Shown here: positions 20,606-28,262 of the stretch, piece after piece
How the letters are laid out: each line of letters opens with the position of its first letter
Position numbering within the stretch: the stretch's first letter is position 1
Origin: a bacterium
GTDB taxonomy: Bacteria; Krumholzibacteriota; Krumholzibacteriia; Krumholzibacteriales; Krumholzibacteriaceae
Length of the DNA: 64,000 bases
Reading direction: 5' to 3'
NCBI GenBank assembly: GCA_020350885.1
Contig: CP070727.1
Location: forward strand, 2,676,114 to 2,740,113
The notes under the pieces: model-generated
What the model was told of the DNA's origin: nothing
Database searches by the model: none
The model's input: the letters and a program-made list of their open reading frames with translations, nothing else
Position numbers and translations under genes: made by a program

Positions 20606-20637
20606 AAAAAGACGCAGGAGGTAGCTTCTCCTGCGCC
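20606..20637 (-). terminator. Rho-independent terminator/attenuator between tsf and pyrH
   Basis: On the minus strand an 8-bp stem (CGCAGGAG-type arm at 20637-20628 against its partner at 20620-20611, one mismatch near the base) with a 7-nt loop is followed directly by TTTTT (20610-20606), then the pyrH ribosome-binding site. It sits inside an otherwise continuous operon. Confidence 0.7.
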
Positions 20638-20679
20638 TCTATCCTTATCATCCGTCCGGTCCTTTGTATAACCGACCGC

Positions 20680-21282
20680 TCAGGATACATCCTCTCCTAA
20701 CTGAAAACGGGTAAAACGCCTAACGACAATGTTTTCTCCGAGCTTTGCAATTGTCGCTTTTACAAGGTCTTCTACCTTCTCCTTGTCATTCCGTATGTAC
20801 GGCTGCTCCAAAAGGCAATTCTCATGATAGAACTTCTCGAGCTTCCCTTCAATTATTTTATCGATCACCTGTGCGGGTTTGTTCGACGACTCGGCCTGCT
20901 TCCGGTATATCTCGCGTTCTGCCTCGACGATCTCCTCAGAAAGCTCTTCCCGCACGACGACCAGCGGCGATGCGGCCGCTACCTGCATTGCGAGGTTCTT
21001 GCCCAGTTCCTGGAAATCCTCTGTGCGTGCCACGAAATCCGTCTCGCAGTTGAGCTCGAGGATGACACCGAGCTTGGCGCCGGGGTGAATGTATGTAAAG
21101 ATACTTCCTTCCTTGGCTTCCCTCCCGGAACGCTTTGCCGCCTTGGAAAGACCCTGTTCCCGAAGAAGCTGAATCGCCTTGTCGATATCGCCGTTGGTCT
21201 TGCGGAGTGCATTCTTACAATCCATCATGCCGACGCCGGTCCTCTCGCGTAACTCTTTTACCAGTTGTGGTGAAACGTTCAT
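20680..21282 (-). CDS. tsf: Translation elongation factor Ts
   Basis: Nucleotide exchange factor for EF-Tu. At 200 aa it is the short form (about 280 aa in E. coli), as in thermophiles, cyanobacteria and many candidate phyla. N-terminal UBA-like domain LVKELRERTGVGMMDCKNAL, then the core GSIFTYIHPGAKLGVILELNCETDFVARTEDF (TDFVA motif contacts EF-Tu), then a single shortened core subdomain ending ENIVVRRFTRFQLGE. ATG 21282 follows GGAGG by 6 nt. It is immediately downstream of rpsB, as in most bacteria. Confidence 0.97.
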   Translation of the reverse strand: MNVSPQLVKELRERTGVGMMDCKNALRKTNGDIDKAIQLLREQGLSKAAKRSGREAKEGSIFTYIHPGAKLGVILELNCETDFVARTEDFQELGKNLAMQVAAASPLVVVREELSEEIVEAEREIYRKQAESSNKPAQVIDKIIEGKLEKFYHENCLLEQPYIRNDKEKVEDLVKATIAKLGENIVVRRFTRFQLGEDVS

Positions 21283-21315
21283 AGAATCCCTCCACTGTCA
21301 CGTTTTGTCGGTGTG

Positions 21316-22137
21316 TTATTCTTTGGCGGTGTCTGGAGAGGCTGCTTGATCCGGCTCCGACTTCGGAGAGGCTTTTCTCTTCGTTCCGGACTGTCTCGGC
21401 TTCCTGTCCCCAGCTTCCCGCTTCGCCGCATCTTCCAAAAACTCCTTACCCTTCATATACTTTGCCCTTCCGCCGATGATTGCGTCCGAGAACACCTTGG
21501 TAAAGAGCTTGATAGAGCGTATCGCATCGTCGTTCGCCGGGATCGACACATCCAGATCATCGGGATCGCTATTCGTATCGACGAGCCCGATGAGTGGAAT
21601 ATTCAGCTTCCGGGCCTCTCTGATTGCAATCGCTTCTTTTTTGGTATCGAATACAATGAGGCACGAGGGTAGAATGTTCATTCCCCGGATTCCGGCGAGC
21701 ACTTTGAGTAGTTTCTTCTTCTGTTTCTCGACCTGTAGTCGTTCCTTCTTCGAGAGCTGTTCGATCCGTCCATCCTTCTCCATCGCCTCGAGATCCTCGA
21801 GACGGTCCATGCTCTGACGGATCGTCTTGAAATTTGTTAGGGTCCCCCCGAGCCATCGCTCGTTAACGTAGAACATGTTGCACCGTTCGGCGTCCTCCAT
21901 AACACTGTATTTCGCCTGTCGTTTCGTCCCCACAAAGAGGATGGTTTTCCCTTCGGCCGCCAAATCGTGCAACATCCTGAAGGCTTGCTCGAGCTGTTCC
22001 AGCGTCTGGCGAAGATCGATGATATAGATTCCGTTTTGTTCCTTAAAAATATAGGGCTTCATCTTGGGATTCCAACGTCTCGTCTGATGCCCAAAATGAA
22101 CGCCCGCCTCGAGTAGATCCTTTATTGTGACGTCCAC
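21316..22137 (-). CDS. rpsB: 30S ribosomal protein S2
   Basis: 273 aa. Conserved N-terminus TIKDLLEAGVHFGHQTRRWNPKMKPYIF, then GIYIIDLRQT, FVGTKRQAK, NERWLGGTLTNFKTI and VDTNSDPDD. The C-terminal 35 residues are a basic, low-complexity tail (GDRKPRQSGTKRKASPKSEP) that extends past the usual S2 end. The start is GTG 22137 with a perfect AAGGAGG 5 nt upstream. A structured stretch lies between rpsI and this gene. Confidence 0.97.
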   Translation of the reverse strand: MDVTIKDLLEAGVHFGHQTRRWNPKMKPYIFKEQNGIYIIDLRQTLEQLEQAFRMLHDLAAEGKTILFVGTKRQAKYSVMEDAERCNMFYVNERWLGGTLTNFKTIRQSMDRLEDLEAMEKDGRIEQLSKKERLQVEKQKKKLLKVLAGIRGMNILPSCLIVFDTKKEAIAIREARKLNIPLIGLVDTNSDPDDLDVSIPANDDAIRSIKLFTKVFSDAIIGGRAKYMKGKEFLEDAAKREAGDRKPRQSGTKRKASPKSEPDQAASPDTAKE

Positions 22138-22160
22138 TATGTCCTCCTTGGTTAGTCCTC

Positions 22161-22224
22161 CATCCCTTCCCGTAGGCGGCTCTCATTCCCCAGCAGGGAA
22201 CACCGGAGGAAGCCAGATGGGATG
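22161..22224 (-). promoter_or_regulatory. Nested-stem leader before rpsB, possible S2 autoregulatory element
   Basis: Three nested helices can be drawn in the rpsI-rpsB spacer: CATCCC/GGGATG (22224-22219 with 22166-22161), GGCT/AGCC (22214-22211 with 22181-22178), and TTCCC/GGGAA closing a 5-nt loop (22200-22196 with 22190-22186). The structure ends about 10 nt before the AAGGAGG of rpsB. S2 is known to autoregulate through its leader in other bacteria; assignment here is inference. Confidence 0.4.
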
Positions 22225-22241
22225 TGTGTCGTTCAGATCGA

Positions 22242-22634
22242 TTAGCGCTTGGAGAATTGGAACTTTTTCCGTCTTCCGGGTTGCCCGTACTTCTTCCGTT
22301 CCTTCTCCCGCGGGTCTCTCGTCAGGAACCCCCCGGCCTTGAGTACCTTCTTGTGTGATTCATCGTGCAAAAGAATTGCACGAGCGATTCCGAGTCGGAC
22401 CGCACCCGCCTGGCCCGATACCCCGCCCCCCTTGACGGTCGCCTTGATGTCGTACTTCGAATCGGTATTGGTGACCTCGAGCGGCTGCCGCACCTGGATC
22501 ACCAGGCTGTCGCGCTTGAGATACTTATTGGGCTCCTTACCGTTCACCGTAAACTTGCCCGTACCCTCGGTGAGAAAGACACGGGCTACAGATGACTTCC
22601 TCCTTCCGACTGCATGAAAGATATCCTTTGCCAA
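22242..22634 (-). CDS. rpsI: 30S ribosomal protein S9
   Basis: 130 aa, standard S9 length. Contains HAVGRRKSSVARV, NGKEPNKYL, VKGGGVSGQAGAVRLGIARAIL and the family-typical basic end DPREKERKKYGQPGRRKKFQFSKR that contacts P-site tRNA. The open frame begins earlier (22673), but TTG 22634 is preceded by GGAG with 7-nt spacing and gives the normal N-terminus AKDIFHAVGRRK. It follows rplM, the universal L13-S9 pair. Confidence 0.96.
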   Translation of the reverse strand: MAKDIFHAVGRRKSSVARVFLTEGTGKFTVNGKEPNKYLKRDSLVIQVRQPLEVTNTDSKYDIKATVKGGGVSGQAGAVRLGIARAILLHDESHKKVLKAGGFLTRDPREKERKKYGQPGRRKKFQFSKR

Positions 22635-22711
22635 ATCTTCATCTCCTCTCGGACCGTTTGAACTCAGTAGCAACTACAATTACAATAAGCGATTATGAGC
22701 ATCATCTTATG

Positions 22712-23143
22712 TTATATATCAAGTGGTTCCGGTTTCTGTGCCTTGTGGGGATGATCGGGGCCCGCATAGACCTTGAGCTTCTTGAGAAGGCGCCTGCCGA
22801 GCCTGTTGTGTGGAAGCATACCCTTGACGGCATGCCTGATAACGAATGTCGGATCCTTGGCCATGGCGTCCTTGTACTTCGTCTTGATCAGCCCGCCAGG
22901 GTAGCCCGTGTGTCGCCAGTAGGTCTTGTCCTCCCGTTTCTTCCCCGTCACATGCACACGGCCGGCATTTACAACGATAACGAAGTCACCGATATCCATG
23001 AACGGTGTATATCCCGGCTTACGCTTGCCGCGAAGTACGGCGGCGACCGTCGAGGCGAGACGGCCCAGTGTCTTGCCGCTCGCATCGACCACATGCCACC
23101 TTCTCTCGTATTGATCTGTCTTTAATATGGTTGTCTTCTGCAT
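22712..23143 (-). CDS. rplM: 50S ribosomal protein L13
   Basis: 143 aa. Recognised by WHVVDASGKTLGRLASTVA, RGKRKPGYTPFMDIGDFVIVVNA, the HTGYPGGLI motif, AVKGMLPHNRLGR and the terminal KLKVYAGPDHPHKAQ. ATG 23143 has GGAGG upstream; the frame extends 10 codons further without RBS support. First gene of the operon running to rseP. Confidence 0.97.
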   Translation of the reverse strand: MQKTTILKTDQYERRWHVVDASGKTLGRLASTVAAVLRGKRKPGYTPFMDIGDFVIVVNAGRVHVTGKKREDKTYWRHTGYPGGLIKTKYKDAMAKDPTFVIRHAVKGMLPHNRLGRRLLKKLKVYAGPDHPHKAQKPEPLDI

Positions 23144-23193
23144 CCCGGTCCTCCAACCTGTACACATTTTCACGTATGAGTGTGAAACATTAA

Positions 23194-23222
23194 TATATAA
23201 ACCGAATTCGCGTTTCTGTCAA
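23194..23222 (-). promoter_or_regulatory. Strong sigma-70-like promoter of the rplM operon
   Basis: Minus-strand TTGACA (23222-23217), exactly 17 bp, then TATATA (23199-23194), 50 bp ahead of the rplM start. It is among the best promoter matches in the window and is placed where the ribosomal-protein operon must begin. Confidence 0.75.
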
Positions 23223-23262
23223 GCTATATTGATTACAAACGTTAAGGGGATTGAATGCCGGT

Positions 23263-24426
23263 TCATCCCCCCTGTGGAGGAGGGCCGTCACCCGGATTCG
23301 ACAGCTCTGCAGCGATCTTTGCCGCGCTCGGGCGTGTGATAACACCGCGTTCGGTGATGATCGCCGTAATGAGAGAAGCCGGTGTCACATCGAAGGCCGG
23401 ATTGTAGATGACCGCACCTTCGGGTACCGTCGGGGACCCGGAAAACGACCCGACCTCCGAGGCATCCCGCTCCTCGATCGGAATCTCCTTCCCGGTACCG
23501 ATTGAGACGTCGAATGTGGACCAGGGCGCTGCGACGTAAAACGGTATGCCGAACCTACCACAGAGGACTGCGAGGGTGAGCGTACCGATCTTGTTGGCGG
23601 TATCACCGTTTCCGGCGATCCGGTCGGCTCCCACGATAACCGCATCGATTTTGCCCGAGGCGCACAGTGAAGCCGCCGCACCATCACAGAGGACCGTCAC
23701 GTCGATTCCCCGCTTCATAAGCTCCCATGCGGTGAGCCTGGCCCCCTGCAGGAGCGGTCGCGTCTCATCCGCATAAACGGCAATCCTCTTGCCTTGTTCC
23801 ACGGCCCGGTAGATAACTCCGAGGGCCGTTCCATAGCCGGCTGTGGCGAGGCCGCCGGCATTGCAATGTGTAAGCACGGTCATACCGTCTCGAAGGAGAT
23901 CTGCCCCGTTCCCGCTCAGCGCAAATTCGATCCGGAGTTCCTCCTCATGGATCGCAAACGCACAACTGGCTATGGCACCGCAGAGTGCAACGGGGTCCCG
24001 TCCACCTCCCTTGACCGTTCTACTCATGCGGTCCAATGCCCAGAAGAGATTGACGGCGGTCGGTCTCGTCCGGGCGAGAACGGTGCGGGCTTCTGCGAGG
24101 GTCTTACGTATCCGGGCGGTCTCCAGCCCGCCGCCGGGGAAGCTCCCCATGCCCTCATTCCGATCGAAGAAATAGCCGGGGGGATCCACGACGAGGGAGG
24201 CGAGCAGGTTCTCGAGCTCGAGCAGCATGCCGTAGGCGGCGGTGATACCGATCGCCGGAGCGCCCCTGACACGCAGGGTGCGGATCGCCTCGGCGACCTG
24301 AGCAAGCGTCGAGAGCCGAATCAAACTCTCCTCTGCGGGAAGGAGTGTCTGATCTATTATCGTCACCCTTCCGGCACGGTAGTCGACCGTCGGAAGCACC
24401 ACGTGATCCTCGACCCTGTATTCCAT
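23263..24426 (-). CDS. mtnA: S-methyl-5-thioribose-1-phosphate isomerase
   Basis: Isomerises methylthioribose 1-phosphate to methylthioribulose 1-phosphate in the methionine salvage pathway; 387 aa, slightly longer than usual. MtnA (rather than eIF2B regulatory subunit) is shown by RVRGAPAIGITAAYG, THCNAGGLATAGYGTALGV (catalytic Cys), VYADETRPLLQGARLTAWEL and GADRIAGNGDTANKIGTLTLAV (catalytic Asp). ATG 24426 follows GGGAGGG by 9 nt. A 111-bp gap separates it from yjbQ. No other salvage gene is in the window, so it may instead act on the related 5-deoxyribose 1-phosphate. Confidence 0.92.
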   Translation of the reverse strand: MEYRVEDHVVLPTVDYRAGRVTIIDQTLLPAEESLIRLSTLAQVAEAIRTLRVRGAPAIGITAAYGMLLELENLLASLVVDPPGYFFDRNEGMGSFPGGGLETARIRKTLAEARTVLARTRPTAVNLFWALDRMSRTVKGGGRDPVALCGAIASCAFAIHEEELRIEFALSGNGADLLRDGMTVLTHCNAGGLATAGYGTALGVIYRAVEQGKRIAVYADETRPLLQGARLTAWELMKRGIDVTVLCDGAAASLCASGKIDAVIVGADRIAGNGDTANKIGTLTLAVLCGRFGIPFYVAAPWSTFDVSIGTGKEIPIEERDASEVGSFSGSPTVPEGAVIYNPAFDVTPASLITAIITERGVITRPSAAKIAAELSNPGDGPPPQGG

Positions 24427-24537
24427 CACATGCCGCCCTCCCGTTCTCCGGTGTTCCCTGCCGGCCGGGGCCCGCCGCACGACAGGGGATGCGTGAAGCA
24501 ATGGCGGACCGGGAAGATCCGATCATTCTCCGGTCCG

Positions 24538-24957
24538 TTATTGTCCGACTATGCTGATGTGTATCCGTCTCCTCCGGGCTCTGTTGTCGAATTCCAGGAA
24601 GATCACCTGTTGCCATGTTCCCAGAACCGGTTCGCCGCCGGAGACGGGTATCGTCAACGATGGACCGACGAGCGATGCCCTGAGATGTGAAAACCCATTG
24701 CCGTCTCCCCAGGTATCGTCGTGGTGATACGTGACGCCCGATGGAATATACTTCTCGAAAAACTCGGGAAGATCCCGCAAGAGTCCCGGCTCGTACTCGA
24801 CCGTCGTTACGGCCCCGGTGGAGCCCGGCACGAATACGGTGGCCTGGCCGGTGTGTATCCCACTGCCCCTCACGGCATCACCCACATGGCTCGTCAGATC
24901 TACGATCGTTCCATCACCATCCGTGGAGAATTGCACTTCTGTTTCAAAGGCCTTCAT
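24538..24957 (-). CDS. yjbQ: YjbQ/UPF0047 family protein
   Basis: 139 aa, full length for the family (secondary thiamine-phosphate synthase enzyme, TIGR00149). Diagnostic pieces: TSHVGDAVRGSGIHTGQATVFVPGSTGAV, NHxD-like YHHDDTWGDGNGFSHLRASLVGPS and the end GTWQQVIFLEFDNRARRRRI. E. coli YjbQ has weak thiamine-phosphate synthase activity; the physiological role is not settled. ATG 24957 is preceded by GAGGTGACAGG and lies 9 bp from the maf stop. Confidence 0.9.
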   Translation of the reverse strand: MKAFETEVQFSTDGDGTIVDLTSHVGDAVRGSGIHTGQATVFVPGSTGAVTTVEYEPGLLRDLPEFFEKYIPSGVTYHHDDTWGDGNGFSHLRASLVGPSLTIPVSGGEPVLGTWQQVIFLEFDNRARRRRIHISIVGQ

Positions 24958-24966
24958 CCTGTCACC

Positions 24967-25569
24967 TCATGTCTCGATCTCGAGTTCGAGACGCTTCAGT
25001 AAGGAAAAAAGGAGGGGAACCGGCAGACCGACAACATTGAAATAGCAGCCCTCGATACGCTCGACAAATGCGGAAGCGAGTCCCTGTATCGCATATGCCC
25101 CCGCCTTGTCGTACGGCTCGTCTGTTTCAACATACCGGCCGATCTCGCTGTTATCGAGGCCCCTGAAGTAGACCCTGGTCCGTTCCGCCTCTATGAATCT
25201 CAGATTGGGGGGTGCAACGAGCGCAATCCCCGTAATCACCTCATGATCCTTTCCCGACAGAAAGGCGAGCATCTCAGCGGCTTCGGCCGCATCCGCCGGC
25301 TTGCCAAGCCGCCTACCCCGGCAGACGACTGCGGTGTCGGCGGCAATGATCGTCTTTCTCGGGCGAAAACGCTGTGCCTCGACCGCCTTGAACTCGGCCA
25401 GGAGCTTGGTTGCCCGGACGGGATCATCCCACGGCACATCATCCTCATTCACGTTGGTCGGCAGCACCTCGAACTCGAAGCCGAGACGCTTCAAGATCTC
25501 ACGCCGCCGCGGCGAGGCCGAGGCAAGAAGCAGGCGCTCCTGAAGGTGAATCGAAACAAAGGGATTCAT
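24967..25569 (-). CDS. maf: Maf-family nucleotide pyrophosphatase
   Basis: House-cleaning nucleoside triphosphate pyrophosphatase that removes modified or non-canonical dNTPs; 200 aa. LLLASASPRRREILKRLG is the Maf phosphate-binding opening, followed by EDDVPW, IIAADTAVVCRGRRLGKP (catalytic Asp) and DKAGAYAIQGLASAFVERIEGCYFNVVGLPV. ATG 25569 has GGAG 8 nt upstream; the frame to 25599 overlaps dtd and is not used. In the recJ-rsh-dtd-maf row. Confidence 0.94.
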   Translation of the reverse strand: MNPFVSIHLQERLLLASASPRRREILKRLGFEFEVLPTNVNEDDVPWDDPVRATKLLAEFKAVEAQRFRPRKTIIAADTAVVCRGRRLGKPADAAEAAEMLAFLSGKDHEVITGIALVAPPNLRFIEAERTRVYFRGLDNSEIGRYVETDEPYDKAGAYAIQGLASAFVERIEGCYFNVVGLPVPLLFSLLKRLELEIET

Positions 25570-25585
25570 GGCATCATCTCCGGTC

Positions 25586-26038
25586 TCAAAGCGCAGCAAC
25601 GCCGCGATCGACGATGAGTGTCACCGGGCCGTCGTTCGTAAGCCTGACCTTCATCTTCGCCCCGAAGACTCCCTCGGATACCTTGGGATAGTACGAGCTC
25701 ATGATCTCGATGAATCGACGGTACCGTTCTACGGCCTCGTCAGCGGGTGCACTGAGTGTGTAAGCCGGACGTCTACCCTTCCTGCAATTGCCGTAGAGTG
25801 TGAATTGCGAAACTACGAGAACCTCTCCATCCTCGTCGATGACGGACCGGTTCATCTTCCCCTCACTGTCCTCGAAGATACGGAGCTCGAGGCATTTTCT
25901 CGCCATCCACTCGAGCTCGTCCGTTTGTTCGCCACTCTTGAATGCGGCCAGCACAAGTATGCCCCTTCCGATTGAAGCCACGACGCGGCCACCAACCTCG
26001 ACACTCGCCTCTGCAACCCTCTGTATCACAACCCGCAC
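25586..26038 (-). CDS. dtd: D-aminoacyl-tRNA deacylase
   Basis: Hydrolyses D-aminoacyl- and glycyl-mischarged tRNA; 150 aa, standard. MRVVIQRVAEASVEVGGRVV opening, the SQFTLYGNCRKGRRP motif (substrate cross-subunit) and NDGPVTLIVD, the cis Gly-Pro motif responsible for chirality proofreading. GTG 26038 start with GAGGAG 6 nt upstream. It begins 10 bp after rsh, an adjacency common in many phyla. Confidence 0.96.
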   Translation of the reverse strand: MRVVIQRVAEASVEVGGRVVASIGRGILVLAAFKSGEQTDELEWMARKCLELRIFEDSEGKMNRSVIDEDGEVLVVSQFTLYGNCRKGRRPAYTLSAPADEAVERYRRFIEIMSSYYPKVSEGVFGAKMKVRLTNDGPVTLIVDRGVAAL

Positions 26039-26048
26039 GTCGGACTCC

Positions 26049-28208
26049 TCACACGGCTCTGCGCACGCTCACGACGCTGTCGATATTACCGATTTCATCG
26101 ATCACTCTTTTGAGATGGCCCAGATCACTGATCTCGACCACCAGCACCAGCCGCAGGTCCCCCTCCTCTATCTCGAAATGACCTGACCGGACCTCGGTCT
26201 CCAGATCCCGTACCCGCCTGCTGATCTCAGCAACGAGTCCGTCTCTGTCCCGGGCGGTTACGACGAGTGATACCAAGATCTTTTGATCGGGATAGGTATC
26301 CCAATCTACCCCCACCACCCTTCCCTTCTCTTTGATCCTCCTCACATTCCCGCAAATTGCGCGGTGAACGGATACCCCTTGCCCCCTCGTTATGATCCCC
26401 ACGATGGGATCACCGGGAACCGGCTGGCAGCACCGGGCGAAACGTACCATGATATTATCCATGCCGTCGATACGTATCCCCTTTATGGGACGCCGCACGA
26501 ATTCCCGAAGGTGCTCGAGCTGTTCCGAGTCGAGGCTACGCACACTCTTCTTCGTCTCGGGGTAGAGCGCTCTGGCAACCTCCCGGGAAGCGATCACTCC
26601 CCCTCCGATAGAAATATAGAGCTGTCCTATTGAATCCTTCTTGAACGATTTAAGGAGTGCCCTGAGTGTCTCCTCCTTCGGTACCGGCAATTTCTGCCGC
26701 CTGAGTTCCTTGCGGAGGAGCTCACGGCCCGCCGCCTCCTCGCGCTTCTGATTCACCTGTCTGAACCACTGACGAATCTTCGCCCGTGCATGCGATGTCC
26801 GCACGATAGCGAGCCACTTCTCGCTGGGAGTTGCCTGCTGTGATGTTATGATCTCAATGCGATCGCCGCTCCTGAGCTCGTTTTCGAGAGAGACGAGGCG
26901 CCCGTTGACCCGTGCACCCGAGCAGCGGTTGCCGACGTCTGAATGAACCGCGTAGGCGAAGTCTATCGGCGTCGAGCCGACGGGAAGCTGCTTCAGATCT
27001 CCCTGAGGGGTAAACACGAAGATTTCATTCTGGAAGAGATCGGTCTTGAGATAGCGAAGGAACTCGACGGGATCGGTCACTCCCAGTTGGTAGTCGAGCG
27101 CCTGCTTTATCCAATCCAGCCATTTGTCCCAGCTGGCCGCCGCCTTGCCGCGCTCCTTGTATATCCAGTGAGAGGCAATCCCGTATTCGCCGGTATAGTG
27201 CATCGACTCCGTGCGTATCTGGATCTCGATTCGCCTTCCCGTCTCGTTTAGAACGGTAGTATGGAGGGACTGGTACATATTGGATTTCGGGGCCGCGATG
27301 TAATCTTTGAAACGTCCCTGGACCGGATTGAAGAGACCGTGCACGATCTCGAGTGCATGGTAGCAATCCCGCACACTCTGCGTGATGATACGCATCGAAA
27401 GGATATCGTAGACGTCATCGATCGGTATCCCCTTGCGCTTCATCTTGTTCCATACACTGTAGACACGCTTGACCCGGCTCTCTATCTTCGCCGTAATTTC
27501 ATTCCGTTTCAATTCCTTCTCGATCGGTGCCCTGAAGCCCTCGAACGCCGCCTCTCCGTCCACCACCCGCTCATTGACGAGCATTTCGGTTTCCCGGTAT
27601 TGCTCCGGTTCGAGGTGACGGAACGATAGATCCTCGAGCTCGTCCTTTACCTTGCCGATACCGAGACGATGCGCAATCGGCGCATAGATCTCGAGTGTCT
27701 CCCGGGCGATGGATTCCACCCGTGGCGGTGGTAGGAACTGCAACGTTCTCATATTGTGGAGCCGATCGGCCAGCTTGATGAAGATGACCCTGACATCCTG
27801 GACGAGCGATACAAGCAGTCTCCGTGCAGACTCGACCTGCCGCTCCTCCTGAGACCGGAAGGCGAGCTTTCCCAGCTCTGTGAGACCGCCCACCAGTCCG
27901 GCTATCTCCTTGCCGAATCGATGCTCGACATCTCCGAGCTTGACACCGGTATCCTCGACAACGTCATGGAGAATGCCGCCGGCGATCGTCGCTGTGTCCA
28001 ATCCGAGCTCGGCAAGAATCCGTGCAACGGCGAGGCCGTGCGAGATGAACGGCTCACCCGAAAGCCTGAACTGTCCCTTGTGTGCGGCCTTTGCAAACTC
28101 GTATGCCCCGCGCAGCAACTCCCCCGCACGCTCCTCCGGGTACCGGAGAGAGGTGAGAACCTCTTCGAACTCCCTCTCGAGCCCGGTATCACAGTTGCTC
28201 TTTTGCAT
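26049..28208 (-). CDS. rel: Bifunctional (p)ppGpp synthetase/hydrolase
   Basis: Stringent-response enzyme of 719 aa with the long RSH order: HD hydrolase (about 25-180; HGLAVARILAEL and GGILHDVVEDTG intact, so hydrolysis is expected), RelA/SpoT synthetase (about 230-350; GRFKDYIAAPKSNMYQSLHT, the RxKD-type loop of bifunctional enzymes), TGS (about 385-445; DLFQNEIFVFTPQGDLKQLP), a linker with zinc-finger-like ARCCQPVPGDPIVGIITRGQGVSVHR, and a C-terminal ACT domain (about 640-719). It would tune ribosome synthesis to amino-acid supply. It shares the strand with recJ (55 bp upstream) and dtd. Confidence 0.95.
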   Translation of the reverse strand: MQKSNCDTGLEREFEEVLTSLRYPEERAGELLRGAYEFAKAAHKGQFRLSGEPFISHGLAVARILAELGLDTATIAGGILHDVVEDTGVKLGDVEHRFGKEIAGLVGGLTELGKLAFRSQEERQVESARRLLVSLVQDVRVIFIKLADRLHNMRTLQFLPPPRVESIARETLEIYAPIAHRLGIGKVKDELEDLSFRHLEPEQYRETEMLVNERVVDGEAAFEGFRAPIEKELKRNEITAKIESRVKRVYSVWNKMKRKGIPIDDVYDILSMRIITQSVRDCYHALEIVHGLFNPVQGRFKDYIAAPKSNMYQSLHTTVLNETGRRIEIQIRTESMHYTGEYGIASHWIYKERGKAAASWDKWLDWIKQALDYQLGVTDPVEFLRYLKTDLFQNEIFVFTPQGDLKQLPVGSTPIDFAYAVHSDVGNRCSGARVNGRLVSLENELRSGDRIEIITSQQATPSEKWLAIVRTSHARAKIRQWFRQVNQKREEAAGRELLRKELRRQKLPVPKEETLRALLKSFKKDSIGQLYISIGGGVIASREVARALYPETKKSVRSLDSEQLEHLREFVRRPIKGIRIDGMDNIMVRFARCCQPVPGDPIVGIITRGQGVSVHRAICGNVRRIKEKGRVVGVDWDTYPDQKILVSLVVTARDRDGLVAEISRRVRDLETEVRSGHFEIEEGDLRLVLVVEISDLGHLKRVIDEIGNIDSVVSVRRAV

Positions 28209-28262
28209 TCCTCACCATCCGAACCTCACCCGAATAAGACCGCTACGTGAAACATTCATCCG

